Shown: positions 43,208 through 51,382 of the stretch, piece by piece
Layout: each line of letters starts with the position of its first letter
Numbering within the stretch: the first letter of the stretch is position 1
Source: Bacillota bacterium
GTDB lineage: Bacteria > Bacillota > Dehalobacteriia > UBA4068
Assembly: GCA_024679955.1 (NCBI GenBank)
Contig: JAILCQ010000021.1
Location: 1-64,000, forward strand
Length of the DNA: 64,000 bases
Direction: 5' to 3'
The notes under the pieces: generated by a model
What the model was told of the DNA's origin: nothing
The model's input: only the letters and a program-made list of their open reading frames with translations
The model's database searches: none
Translations under genes and position numbers: made by a program

Positions 43208-43874
43208 CTCCTCTGAGGGTGACGATATAGTTGCGATAGGGCCCCAGGCTCAAACGCAGCAGCTTGATATGGGTATCCAGGGTGCGGTCGTCGCCGTAAA
43301 AATCGTAGCCCCAAACCGTATTGATGATCTGTTCCCTGGTCAGGGCGATGCCTTTGTTCTTCACCAGATAATGCAGCAATTCATAAACCTTGGGCGACAA
43401 ATCGGTGCGCACGCCGTCCACATAAACCAGGCGGGCGGCAAAATCGATGACCAAACCGCCGAATTGCGCCACTTCATGAACGGCGGGGGCGGGGGCTTGG
43501 CGGCGGGAAACGATCACATTGATGCGCATCATCAGTTCCCGGGGAGAAAACGGTTTCACCACATAATCGTCTACGCCCAGTTCAAAGCCGTGGATTTTAT
43601 CGTATTCTTCGCCCCGGGCCGAAAGCATCAGCACCGGCGTCTGTTTATGTTTGCGGATCTCCCGGCAGGCGGAAAAGCCGTCCAATTCCGGCATCATCAC
43701 ATCCATGATGATGATATCGAAATCCTCTTCTTCCGCCATTTGCACCGCCTGCATGCCGTCGGCAGCTTCTTTCACCGTATAGCCTTCAAATTCGGCGTAT
43801 TTGCGAATCAGAGAACGGATTTTTTCTTCATCGTCTACCACCAGTATTACTCCTTTGTTCTCTCCCGGCGCCAT
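43185..43874 (-). CDS. OmpR-family response regulator
   Basis: 229 residues: receiver domain with VVDDEE acidic pair, phosphoacceptor D58 in IIIMDVMMPELDG, the LSARG and K (VVKPFSPREL) sites, then a winged-helix DNA-binding domain (LSPKVYELLHYLVKNKG, VWGYDFYGDDRTLDTHI, TLRGVGYRFEA). ATG at 43874 with GAGGAGG 8 bp upstream. First gene of a two-gene operon with the kinase and close to the htrA gene; the pairing suggests control of an envelope-stress response, unproven. Confidence 0.95.
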   Translation of the reverse strand: MAPGENKGVILVVDDEEKIRSLIRKYAEFEGYTVKEAADGMQAVQMAEEEDFDIIIMDVMMPELDGFSACREIRKHKQTPVLMLSARGEEYDKIHGFELGVDDYVVKPFSPRELMMRINVIVSRRQAPAPAVHEVAQFGGLVIDFAARLVYVDGVRTDLSPKVYELLHYLVKNKGIALTREQIINTVWGYDFYGDDRTLDTHIKLLRLSLGPYRNYIVTLRGVGYRFEA

Positions 43875-43895
43875 AAGCAAAACCTCCTCCTCTTT

Positions 43896-43924
43896 ATTCT
43901 ACACTATCGCGCAAGATAACGCAA
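43896..43924 (-). promoter_or_regulatory. Promoter of the two-component operon
   Basis: On the minus strand TTGCGT (43924-43919), 17 bp, TAGAAT (43901-43896), 22 bp before the start codon. Confidence 0.65.
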
Positions 43925-43973
43925 AGGATAGGCCGGATAGCCCGGGCCATCGCCGCAAAAGCGAACTGCGGCC

Positions 43974-44011
43974 AGGGCCGGGCATACAGGCGGAACCTGT
44001 TTCCCGGCCCA
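43974..44011 (-). other. GC-rich hairpin after htrA
   Basis: GGGCCGGG and CCCGGCCC enclose an inner TACAGG/CCTGT stem. No T-run follows on the minus strand, so it may end htrA transcription poorly or protect its 3' end. Confidence 0.45.
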
Positions 44012-44027
44012 GGGCCCGATCGTCCCA

Positions 44028-45629
44028 TCAATATCCCGCCGGCGTGGTGGCGCCGTTTTCCATGCCTTGCGGCACTTCTTCCCGCAGCACCACGTTGACG
44101 CTCTTTTCCTGGCCGTTGCGGCTGACCACCACGGTGATCACGTCGTTGGCGTTATGCGCCTGAATGATATCCGATACGTCGGCGGCTTTTTCCACCGCCT
44201 GGCCGTCGATGCTGATCAGACGGTCCCCGGCCCGCAGGCCGTCCAATTGGGCGTTGGTGTTCTCGCCCGTATAGCCCAGGATGTATACGCCCAACTCCGT
44301 TACCCGGTAATTGGCCGCCGTGCGCTCATCGTTGATGTCCAGCAAATACACGCCCAGGGAAATGCGGTTGCGCACATAGCCGTATTGCATCAAGTCCTCC
44401 ACCACCGGCTGCACCTGATTCACCGGGATGAAGAAGTTCAGGCCCTGTACGCCGATGCCGCTGGCATAGGCCACGGCGATGCCCACCAATTCCCCTTTGT
44501 CATTGAACAGGCCGCCGCCGCTGTTGCCGGAATTGATGGTGGCGTCGGTTTGCAGCAGGGTCATGGTATGATCCTCAATGGTGATCTGCCGGTCCTTGGC
44601 GCTGACATAGCCTACGGTAACGGTGCCGCCCAGGCTGCCCAAAGGATTGCCGATGGCGATGACCCGGTCGCCCACCCGCAATTCATCGGAGCTGCCGAAT
44701 ACAGCCGGCGTCAGATTCTCGGCGTCGATCTTGATCACCGCCAGATCCGCCTGTTCGTCCCTGCCCACCAGGGTGGCGTCGTATTCTTCACCGTTGCGCA
44801 GGATCACGCGGATGGCGGAAGCGTCTTTCACCACATGATTGTTGGTGACGATGTAGCCGTTATCGGTGATGATCACTCCGGAGCCGGCGCCTTCGGAAAC
44901 GCTTTGGCCGAAGAAGTTGAAATTCACGGTTTGGATGGCGATCTCCACCACCGAATCCACGGTGATATCGCAGGTATCCGCCACCGACAGGGAAGCGGCG
45001 TCGTTGTTTTGGCTTTCGCCGCTGAGGCCTACGCTTCTATAGAGTATACCCGTGTCCTTTTGTTCCAGCAAATCGGCAATTTTTTGCTGGGCCTGACTGT
45101 TGGCGACGGAAGCGGCGGCAAAAGCGGCGGCCGCGGCGCATAAGGCAAACAGCAAGGCCATTAAAGCGATCGTGCCCCAGCCAAAGCGGCGCTTTTCTTT
45201 TTTGCCGCTGACGCCTTTATAATGATAGGTTGTCCGGGATTTGTTTTTTCCCGTACCATCAACAGAAGCGTCGGCTTCGGCCTCCGCACCGGCAGCAGAA
45301 GCGTATGGGGCTTCTTCCGCGCCGTCGTCCGCGACATATGGAGCGGCCTCCGTACCGGCGTCCGCAGCATATGGAGCGGCCTCCGCGCCGGTGAAAGAAG
45401 CGTATGCGGCGTCGTCCATTTCCACGGTATCCTGCCAATCCGTATTGGGGATTTTCCTATCGCCGGTGAAAGCATAAGCCGGTTCCCCGGTAAAAGACCC
45501 GTCCTTTATCGCGTTTGCCGCTTCATTGGGCAAACCGTCTCCGGAAGCGGCAGCCGGGGAAGCGGCTTCGCCGCCGGCAGTTTGCGCCTCTTCATGGGGA
45601 AGCGCATCCGTTTTGTCTTTAAAAAACAT
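44028..45629 (-). CDS. HtrA/DegP-like serine protease with PDZ domain
   Basis: 533 residues: an acidic, Ala-rich cytoplasmic tail (1-149) with imperfect repeats of EAAPYA(A/V)D(A/D)G (79-122), a membrane helix (150-175), a trypsin-like domain with triad H264 (TNNHVVKD), D294 (EQADLAVI) and S369 (INSGNSGGGLFND), and one PDZ domain (LRAGDRLISIDGQAVEKAADVSD). It is a membrane-anchored quality-control protease facing outwards. AGGAGG before the ATG. It stands between the SRP RNA and the two-component genes, all on the same strand. Confidence 0.93.
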   Translation of the reverse strand: MFFKDKTDALPHEEAQTAGGEAASPAAASGDGLPNEAANAIKDGSFTGEPAYAFTGDRKIPNTDWQDTVEMDDAAYASFTGAEAAPYAADAGTEAAPYVADDGAEEAPYASAAGAEAEADASVDGTGKNKSRTTYHYKGVSGKKEKRRFGWGTIALMALLFALCAAAAAFAAASVANSQAQQKIADLLEQKDTGILYRSVGLSGESQNNDAASLSVADTCDITVDSVVEIAIQTVNFNFFGQSVSEGAGSGVIITDNGYIVTNNHVVKDASAIRVILRNGEEYDATLVGRDEQADLAVIKIDAENLTPAVFGSSDELRVGDRVIAIGNPLGSLGGTVTVGYVSAKDRQITIEDHTMTLLQTDATINSGNSGGGLFNDKGELVGIAVAYASGIGVQGLNFFIPVNQVQPVVEDLMQYGYVRNRISLGVYLLDINDERTAANYRVTELGVYILGYTGENTNAQLDGLRAGDRLISIDGQAVEKAADVSDIIQAHNANDVITVVVSRNGQEKSVNVVLREEVPQGMENGATTPAGY

Positions 45630-45875
45630 GGTATTTTCTACCTCCTACTCGCATCTGATTTCTTGGCGAAAAAAATGAAAAAGCTTATACTCTTTATTTT
45701 GCTTTAAACACTATAAGCCGCTTGCGTGAAAATATGTTGAACATCGATTGAAATCATATTGAAAAATGAATCCGGTTCTGCTTTTCTTTTGGCAGCGGCG
45801 AACCCCGGAATCCGCCCCGGCGGCAGGGGGGAACCGGTCTTTTCCCGGCAGGAGCCGCGAGCCGGAAGCGGAGCG

Positions 45876-45910
45876 CAAAAAAGCGTCCGTCGTGAAGACG
45901 GACGCTTTTT
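45876..45910 (-). terminator. Terminator of the SRP RNA gene
   Basis: GCGTCCGTC and GACGGACGC around a 5-nt loop with A- and T-runs of six on both sides; ends the SRP RNA. Confidence 0.9.
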
Positions 45911-45913
45911 TAT

Positions 45914-46184
45914 TTACCGTGCGCTTGGCTTTGAACAAAACCTTCCAGGCGCTGATCAAACAGCCGGCTCAAACCAGGCGAACCCGCGGCGCCCGGGACA
46001 AATCCGCTTACCGCTGCTTCCTTCCGGACCTGACGGGGTTCGCGGCAGCCCGCCGCGCGGGACCCGATTCTCAACGCCACTTATTCAAGGCTGACCCCAC
46101 AAGGCCTGCCCGAGGCCGAAGCATGGACCCTACTATAGCGGATTGAAGGTTCAGGGAGCCGCTACCGCCCCGTCCTGCACGGTA
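45914..46184 (-). ncRNA. ffs: Signal recognition particle RNA, large Bacillus type
   Basis: Roughly 270-nt RNA (scRNA form with Alu domain). On the minus strand it opens with CCGTGC and ends with GCACGG, closing the long helix. The Alu part shows GGGGCGGTAGCGGCTCCCTG and ATCCGCTATAGTAGGG; the S-domain tip has AGGTCCGGAAGGAAGCAG (46028-46011), the Ffh-binding helix 8 signature. The order of these parts matches the Bacillus subtilis scRNA. Ends are set from the terminal pairing, good to about 5 nt. Confidence 0.95.
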
Positions 46185-46535
46185 AACTCGCAAACAAAAG
46201 AACCGGTATCCTATACCGTTTTTTTATTATAACAAACCGGCGGGAAATATACAATGCTTATTTTCGGCAAAGTGAATAAATCCCGCCAATGCATGGCTGC
46301 GGCTACGGCCGCATATTGACAAAAACGGAAAAAAATGACAATATATAATGAACAAATACTCTCATACTATTTTGAGAGATCGCAGGAACCGCCCGGCTGC
46401 CGGCATATGCCCCATAGGCTTGCCCCCGCCGCCGGCGGCAGAGGAGACGGCCGGCTTTTCCTGCGCGTACCCGGCCCCGTCCCATAGGCTATCGTTTTAC
46501 ACAAATCATACAAATCCGATCAAGGAGGTTACCCC
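46185..46535. other. Intergenic region before trxA
   Basis: No gene is seen; a short frame across it is not protein-like. It holds TTGACA at 46316-46321 and TATAAT at 46344-46349, but the 22-bp gap is too long for a normal promoter (a weaker CAATAT at 46339 has 17 bp). A palindrome CTCTCA/TGAGAG (46359-46378) lies downstream, and CCCATAGGCT occurs twice. The trxA-trxB promoter is probably here. Confidence 0.5.
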
Positions 46536-46853
46536 ATGCGCGTATTGACCATCACCAAAGACAATTTCCAGGAAGAAGTTTTGCAGGCCGAAGGCAAAGT
46601 TTTGATAGACTTTTGGGCGACTTGGTGCGGCCCCTGCCGTATGTTATCCCCCGTCGTGGATGAAATCGCCGAAGAAGCGGCCGAAGGCTTGAAAGTGGGC
46701 AAAGTGAACGTGGACGAACAGCCGGAATTGGCCCAGCAGTATCAGATCATGACCATCCCCAATCTGATCGTTTTCAAAGACGGACAAGCCGTGGCCCAAT
46801 CCATCGGCCTGAAGCCCAAACAAGAAATCCTGGCCCTGATAGAGGAGGCGTAA
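46536..46853 (+). CDS. trxA: Thioredoxin
   Basis: 105-residue disulfide reductase, complete, with active-site DFWATWCGPCRM (C31, C34), a KVNVDEQPELAQQYQIMTIPN stretch with the cis-proline, and FKDGQAV. AAGGAGG before the ATG. It is followed 4 bp later by thioredoxin reductase, so the pair is one unit. Confidence 0.97.
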   Translation: MRVLTITKDNFQEEVLQAEGKVLIDFWATWCGPCRMLSPVVDEIAEEAAEGLKVGKVNVDEQPELAQQYQIMTIPNLIVFKDGQAVAQSIGLKPKQEILALIEEA

Positions 46854-46857
46854 AACG

Positions 46858-47790
46858 ATGATCGACATCGCCATCATCGGCGGCGGCGCGGCCGGTTTGA
46901 CCGCCGGCATGTACGCTGCCCGGGGCGGTTGCCAGGTCACCGTTTTTGAAAGCTTTTTGCCCGGTGGCCAATCCGCCAAGATCCGCCATTTGGAAAATTA
47001 TCCCGGTTTTGCCCAGGGCGTCAGCGGCGTGGACTTTGTCCTGGCTTTGCAGGAGCAGGCCAGCCGTTTCGGCGTGGAATTTTGCTATGAAACCATAACC
47101 GGCCTGCATTTACAGGGGGAAGAAAAGCTTCTGATCAGCGCCAAAAACCGCTATCCCGCCCAGACGGTCATCATCGCCACCGGGGCCAGCCCCCGCAAAA
47201 TCGGCCTGGCCGGCGAAGAACGCCTGACCGGCCGGGGCGTCAGCTACTGCGCCACCTGCGACGGGGCTTTGTTCCGGGATCAGGCGGTGGCGGTGGTGGG
47301 CGGCGGCGACACCGCTTTGACCGACGCCCTGGTTTTGGCCAACTATGCCGCCCGGGTCTATTTGATCCATCGCCGGGACGCTTTTCGCGGCAGCTTCATC
47401 CTGCAGCAGCGGGTCAAGCAGACCGCCAATATCGAAACGGTGATGAGCCATGTGCCCAAACAACTGATCGGCGAAGACAAATTGCAGGGCCTGGTTTTGC
47501 AAAGCACCGTTACCGATTTGCAGCGCACCCTGCCCGTAGCCGGTTTGTTCGTGGCCGTGGGCGTCAATCCGCAAACCGAGTTTTTCCAGGATCAACTGGA
47601 GCTCAGCGGCAACGGCGCCATCCTGGTAGACGGCAAAATGGCCACGTCCTGCCCAGGGGTTTACGCCGCCGGCGATTGCCGGGAAACGCCCTTGCGGCAG
47701 GTGGTGACCGCCGCGGCCGACGGCGCGGTGGCTGCCTCCAGCGCCCTGGAATATCTGATCTCCCAAGGCAAGACGCTCCACCGCAGCTAA
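46858..47790 (+). CDS. trxB: Thioredoxin reductase
   Basis: 310-residue FAD/NADPH flavoenzyme. FAD loop IIGGGAAGLTAGMYAAR, redox pair C131 and C134 in YCATCDGALF, NADPH loop VVGGGDTALTDALVLA and C-terminal GVYAAGDCRETPLRQVVTAAADG. Length and motifs match the low-molecular-weight bacterial enzyme. GAGGAGG within the end of trxA serves as ribosome site. Confidence 0.96.
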   Translation: MIDIAIIGGGAAGLTAGMYAARGGCQVTVFESFLPGGQSAKIRHLENYPGFAQGVSGVDFVLALQEQASRFGVEFCYETITGLHLQGEEKLLISAKNRYPAQTVIIATGASPRKIGLAGEERLTGRGVSYCATCDGALFRDQAVAVVGGGDTALTDALVLANYAARVYLIHRRDAFRGSFILQQRVKQTANIETVMSHVPKQLIGEDKLQGLVLQSTVTDLQRTLPVAGLFVAVGVNPQTEFFQDQLELSGNGAILVDGKMATSCPGVYAAGDCRETPLRQVVTAAADGAVAASSALEYLISQGKTLHRS

Positions 47791-47830
47791 AGCCTATGAG
47801 CCGCCTTCCCGCAAGGGGCTACGCTTTTCC

Positions 47831-47870
47831 ATCCCCGTTTGCCCCAGGGCAAACGGGGATTTTTGTTTTT
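47831..47870 (+). terminator. Terminator of trxA-trxB
   Basis: ATCCCCGTTTGCCC and GGGCAAACGGGGAT, a perfect 14-bp stem with a CA loop, then TTTTGTTTTT. Confidence 0.92.
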
Positions 47871-47937
47871 CTACCCATGAACAGAGGGCTGGCGGCGTCG
47901 GTTTCGCCGGTTTTTCCGACGGGCCGGCTTTGACGGC

Positions 47938-47966
47938 TTGACAAAGCGGCAAACCTGTCCTATAAT
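47938..47966 (+). promoter_or_regulatory. Promoter of the thiamine transporter operon
   Basis: TTGACA (47938-47943), exactly 17 bp, TATAAT (47961-47966): perfect consensus. Confidence 0.92.
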
Positions 47967-47987
47967 GATAGACGTTCCAACTGGATA

Positions 47988-48078
47988 ACAGGGGCGCTGG
48001 AGCAATCCGGCTGAGAGTGAGGTTAAAGCACCTCTGACCCATAACCTGATCCGGATAATACCGGCGTAGGGAAATAAT
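47988..48078 (+). promoter_or_regulatory. TPP (THI-box) riboswitch
   Basis: Binds thiamine pyrophosphate. The diagnostic parts are GGGGCGCTGG, CTGAGAGTGAGG, ACCCATAACCTGATCCGG and ATAATACCGGCGTAGGGA. Followed by a terminator at 48094-48124, so bound TPP would stop transcription of the transporter genes. Confidence 0.97.
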
Positions 48079-48093
48079 AAAGACTTATTTTCT

Positions 48094-48124
48094 GCGCAAG
48101 GGTTTTTATCCTTGCGTTTTTTGT
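48094..48124 (+). terminator. Terminator of the TPP riboswitch
   Basis: GCGCAAGG and CCTTGCG around GTTTTTAT, then six Ts, 20 bp before the first transporter gene. Confidence 0.88.
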
Positions 48125-48143
48125 TTGCAAAGGAGTCCCCGCC

Positions 48144-48911
48144 GTGCGCAAAAAGACGTTTTCTACTATTATAGATAAGCTGTATCCGTTAAGCTTTATC
48201 GCCCTGTTCATCCTGCTTTGGCAAATCGTATGCTGGATGCAGGTGGTCCCCGGCTTTATGCTGCCTTCTCCGGGGAAAGTGGTGTCGGCCCTGATCCACG
48301 ATATGCCGCTGCTGCTGCAGCATGCGGCGGTTTCCCTGCAGGAATCCTTTTACGGCTTGACGGCGGCGGTGGTCACCGCCTTTTTCCTGGCTTTGCTGAT
48401 GGACGGCTGCCGTTTCCTGCGCCGTTCCCTGTATCCGCTGCTGGTATTGAGCCAAACGGTGCCGCCGGTGGCCATCGCCCCGTTATTGGTATTATGGTTG
48501 GGCTACGGCCTTTTGCCCAAAGCGGCCTTGATTTTCATCACCTGCTTTTTCCCTTTGGCCATCGGCCTGCTCACCGGCTTGCAGGGGGTGGATCGGGATA
48601 TCGTCCGCCTCTACCGTTCCATGGGGGCCAACAAACGGCAGATCCTCTTCCAGGTGAAGCTGCCCGCCGCCTTGGACAGCTTTTTCGCCGGCTTGCGCAT
48701 CGCCGTGGCCTATGCCATCGTCGGCGCGGTCATCGCCGAATGGCTGGGCGGCAATCGAGGTCTGGGCGTATACATGACCCGGGCCCGCAATTCCTTTTCA
48801 TATGACAAAATGTTCGCGGTGATCATCGTGGTCAGCCTGTTGAGCCTGCTGCTGATCAAAGGGGTAGACCTGCTGCAAAAGCGTTCCATGCCTTGGAAAA
48901 GGCTGAAATAA
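48144..48911 (+). CDS. ABC transporter permease for a thiamine precursor
   Basis: 255-residue BPD-type permease with about six helices and the EAA-like loop ALIFITCFFPLAIGLLTG...LYRSMGANKRQILFQVKLPA. GTG start with AAAGGAG upstream. Lies directly under the TPP riboswitch, so with the next two genes it is a ThiXYZ-like importer, likely for hydroxymethylpyrimidine or a related precursor (inferred from regulation). Confidence 0.9.
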   Translation: MRKKTFSTIIDKLYPLSFIALFILLWQIVCWMQVVPGFMLPSPGKVVSALIHDMPLLLQHAAVSLQESFYGLTAAVVTAFFLALLMDGCRFLRRSLYPLLVLSQTVPPVAIAPLLVLWLGYGLLPKAALIFITCFFPLAIGLLTGLQGVDRDIVRLYRSMGANKRQILFQVKLPAALDSFFAGLRIAVAYAIVGAVIAEWLGGNRGLGVYMTRARNSFSYDKMFAVIIVVSLLSLLLIKGVDLLQKRSMPWKRLK

Positions 48912-48961
48912 AACCTGGCCGCCTATGGCGGCGCAAAATATTGCAACAAAGGAGAATGGAT

Positions 48962-49984
48962 ATGGATTGGAAAAAAATGTTATGTTTCTGTCTCGTCGTT
49001 TTTTGCTGCCTGCTGGCTCTGAGCGGCTGCGCCAACAACGGCGCGGATAACGGCGCGGACAGCGACGCCGCCACCGGCGATTTGACCCCGGTGACCCTGA
49101 TGCTGGATTGGACGCCCAATACCAATCATACCGGCGTATACGTAGCCATGGCCAAAGGCTATTATCAGGACGCCGGTCTGGAAGTAAACATCCTGCAGCC
49201 GGCGGAAGGCGGCACGGAAATGGCGGTAGCCACCGGCCAGGCCGAATTCGGCGTCAGCTTCCAGGAAGTACTGGTCAACGCTTTGGCCTCGGATGATCCC
49301 CTGCCCATCACCGCCGTGGCGGCCATGGTGGATCACAACACCTCCACGTTGATCTCTTTGAAAGAAAAGAATATCACCAGCTTTAAGAATCTGGAAAACG
49401 CCACCTATGCCGCTTGGGGCGCTTTGGCGGAATTGGCCGTGGTCAAACAATGCATGGAGATCCAGGGCGGCGATTTTGATACGGTCAACGTGGTCCCCGC
49501 CCCCGGCGTGGACGCCATCGGTTTGCTGCAGGGCGGCGACGTGGACGCGGTATGGGTATACGAGGCCTGGGAAGTGCCCATGTTTGAACTGGCCGGTATC
49601 GAATGCAACACCATCCGCTTCCGTGACGTAGCCCCGGAATTGGATTATTACACCCCGCTGCTGATCGCCGGCAATGCCTTCCTGGAAGAAAACCCGGAAG
49701 CGGCAAAAGCCTTTTTGGCCGCCACCGCCAAGGGCTATCAGTTCGCAGCGGAAAACCCGGAAGAAGCCGCGGATATCCTGTGCGAAGCCGCGCCGGAGCT
49801 GAATCAGGAATTGGTGCTCAAAAGCCAGAACATCCTCTCCCCCCTCTATCAGGACGACGCGCCGTATTGGGGCTATATCGACCAGGCTCGTTGGCAAACC
49901 TTCAATGATTGGTTTTATAACCAGGGCCTGATCGAAAAGGAAGTGGGCGCGGAAGGATATACCAATGACTACCTGCCCCAATAA
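48962..49984 (+). CDS. Substrate-binding lipoprotein for a thiamine precursor (ThiY/NMT1 type)
   Basis: 340 residues: signal with lipobox LSGC (C23), an acidic Asn/Asp-rich linker, then an NMT1/ThiY-type binding fold: TLMLDWTPNTNHTGVYVAMAKG, a hallmark of HMP-binding proteins, and GLLQGGDVDAVWVYEAWE. Binds the ligand outside and delivers it to the permease. AAAGGAG before the ATG at 48962. Overlaps the ATPase gene by 20 bp. Confidence 0.92.
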   Translation: MDWKKMLCFCLVVFCCLLALSGCANNGADNGADSDAATGDLTPVTLMLDWTPNTNHTGVYVAMAKGYYQDAGLEVNILQPAEGGTEMAVATGQAEFGVSFQEVLVNALASDDPLPITAVAAMVDHNTSTLISLKEKNITSFKNLENATYAAWGALAELAVVKQCMEIQGGDFDTVNVVPAPGVDAIGLLQGGDVDAVWVYEAWEVPMFELAGIECNTIRFRDVAPELDYYTPLLIAGNAFLEENPEAAKAFLAATAKGYQFAAENPEEAADILCEAAPELNQELVLKSQNILSPLYQDDAPYWGYIDQARWQTFNDWFYNQGLIEKEVGAEGYTNDYLPQ

Positions 49985-50768
49985 GCCCATCCTGCAAGGG
50001 ATCGATCTCAGTCAAAGCTTTCAGGGACAACCGGTGATCGCCGGGATCAACGTGGAACTTTATCCGGGGGAAACCGTATGCATCCTGGGGAAAAGCGGCG
50101 TGGGCAAAACCACCTTGTTCAATATCCTTTCCGGATTGGAACGGCCGGAAACCGGACAAGTGCTGCTGAACGGCAAAGACATTACCGGACAAAGCGGCAA
50201 AGTGGCCTATATGCAGCAAAAAGATTTGCTTTTGCCCTTTCGCACGGTGGCGGATAACGCCGCCGTGCCCCTGCGTCTGCAGGGCGTGAGCAAAAAGGAG
50301 GCCCGCCGCCGGGTGGAAGCGCTGCTGCCCGAATTCGACCTGGCCGGCACGGCCAAAAAATATCCCGCCCAGCTTTCCGGCGGCATGCGGCAGCGGGCGG
50401 CTTTGCTGCGCAGCTATCTGTTCAACGATCAGATCATGCTGATGGACGAACCGTTTTCCGCATTGGACGCTTTGACCAAAAACGAGATGCATCGCTGGTT
50501 CCGCCATCTGGCCTTAAATCGCGGCACCGCCTCATTTATGGTGACCCATGATATCGACGAAGGCCTGAAATTGGCCGACCGCATCTATATCATGACCGGC
50601 GACGGCAAAGCCGGGCGCATCCGTCAGGAGATCCGCATCGACTACGACGGGGAACGGGACGAGACCTTTACCATCAGCCCCGCTTATGTGGGCTGGAAAA
50701 AGCAGATTTTGGACGCCCTGCATCCGAAAAAAGAGGAAGATGCCGCGACGGCAGGCACAGCGGAATAG
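49965..50768 (+). CDS. ABC transporter ATPase for a thiamine precursor
   Basis: 267 residues: Walker A LGKSGVGKTTLFN, signature LSGGMRQRAALLRSYLF, Walker B IMLMDEPFSALD and H-loop MVTHDIDEGLKLADR. Belongs to the nitrate/taurine/thiamine-type ATPases. Last gene of the TPP-controlled operon; starts inside the preceding gene, showing translational coupling. Confidence 0.93.
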   Translation: MTTCPNKPILQGIDLSQSFQGQPVIAGINVELYPGETVCILGKSGVGKTTLFNILSGLERPETGQVLLNGKDITGQSGKVAYMQQKDLLLPFRTVADNAAVPLRLQGVSKKEARRRVEALLPEFDLAGTAKKYPAQLSGGMRQRAALLRSYLFNDQIMLMDEPFSALDALTKNEMHRWFRHLALNRGTASFMVTHDIDEGLKLADRIYIMTGDGKAGRIRQEIRIDYDGERDETFTISPAYVGWKKQILDALHPKKEEDAATAGTAE

Positions 50769-50843
50769 CTTTTGCCAAATTTCACCTGCTTAACAGGCAC
50801 ATCAAACCTATAAACAGCATCATAAAGAATGCGCTTTCCGCAG

Positions 50844-50873
50844 TTGACAAGCGACAAAATCCTATGTTAGAAT
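50844..50873 (+). promoter_or_regulatory. Promoter of the structured RNA/surface protein unit
   Basis: TTGACA (50844-50849), 18 bp, TAGAAT (50868-50873). Confidence 0.75.
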
Positions 50874-50893
50874 ATAGTAACATAGGATTTTGT
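50854..50893. promoter_or_regulatory. 16-bp inverted repeat across the -10 box
   Basis: ACAAAATCCTATGTTA and TAACATAGGATTTTGT are perfect inverted copies with an 8-bp centre. The left arm fills the promoter spacer and the right arm covers the transcript start. As DNA it is an ideal repressor site; as RNA only the right arm would be transcribed. Confidence 0.7.
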
Positions 50894-50919
50894 TTTAAAT
50901 TGGCAAGTTTTTTAAAAAA

Positions 50920-51347
50920 CTGAATACAGAGCTATACCATAGTGTGCCGGAACCCGCAAAACCCCATATTCGAGGCAGGGTTTCGGTTTAGAGGAAACAG
51001 CTCACGGCCGGAAACGGCCGGAGAGCAACACGACCGGTGCTGTGAACGCGAGGACGTACCGAAACGATCCCATTGGCGGATCGTCGGGCCGAAAGGCCGC
51101 CATTGCAGAAAGGGCATTTCTGCGAGAAGGTAGGATACGGACGCAGACGGGTAAGGCCCGTCTTCAGCGTGAGGCAGAACAATCGCACTATGGGGAATCG
51201 GAGGTAGAGCGACGTGAATCTCGAACTCCCCGGCGACATGGCGCGCTTGCGCGCTTTGGCTTTTGGCGATGTCAAGCAACACCGCACGGAAGAAGACCAT
51301 CCGGTATCAAACGCCGCTGTTCACCCCGAACAGCGGCGTTTTTTTAT
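50920..51347 (+). ncRNA. Long structured leader or ncRNA before the surface-protein gene, class unknown
   Basis: About 430 nt between promoter and terminator with no coding frame of note. Many helices can be read: CCATAGTG/CACTATGG (50937-50944 with 51186-51193) enclosing 240 nt; GTTTCGGT/ACCGAAAC (50980-50987 with 51058-51065); ACAGC/GCTGT (50997-51001 with 51039-51043); CGGCCG-GAAA-CGGCCG (51005-51020); a hairpin at 51064-51084; GGCC-GAAA-GGCC (51087-51098); GCAGAAA/TTTCTGC (51105-51123); ACGCAGACGGG/CCCGTCTTCAGCGT (51141-51170); and GACAT/ATGTC (51235-51273). Two GAAA tetraloops and multi-branch nesting point to a real folded RNA. It does not carry the signatures of RNase P, tmRNA, 6S, SRP or the riboswitches I know. 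Confidence 0.65.
51310..51347 (+). terminator. Terminator at the end of the structured RNA
   Basis: AACGCCGCTGTTC and GAACAGCGGCGTT with a 5-nt loop, then seven Ts, 36 bp before the surface-protein start codon. Either it ends a separate ncRNA or it is the switch of an attenuation leader. Confidence 0.92.
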
Positions 51348-51382
51348 TTCCATAGAATCCATAAAAGAAAGGAAGTAAGCGC

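Noticed and set aside
46348-46548. 66-codon frame before trxA
   Set aside because: Overlaps the probable promoter and the trxA start codon, lacks a ribosome site and has no recognisable content.
50920-51347. RNase P RNA, tmRNA or 6S RNA as the identity of the structured RNA
   Set aside because: A GAGGAAAC stretch recalls the RNase P CR-I, but the CR-II to CR-V motifs such as ACAGAA with its partner are not in the right order; no tmRNA tag or tRNA-like end; far too long and branched for 6S RNA.
50920-51347. Cobalamin riboswitch before the DUF4430 protein
   Set aside because: CCCGCAAAACC looked suggestive, but no B12-box (GCCACTG-like) or the other conserved elements were found.
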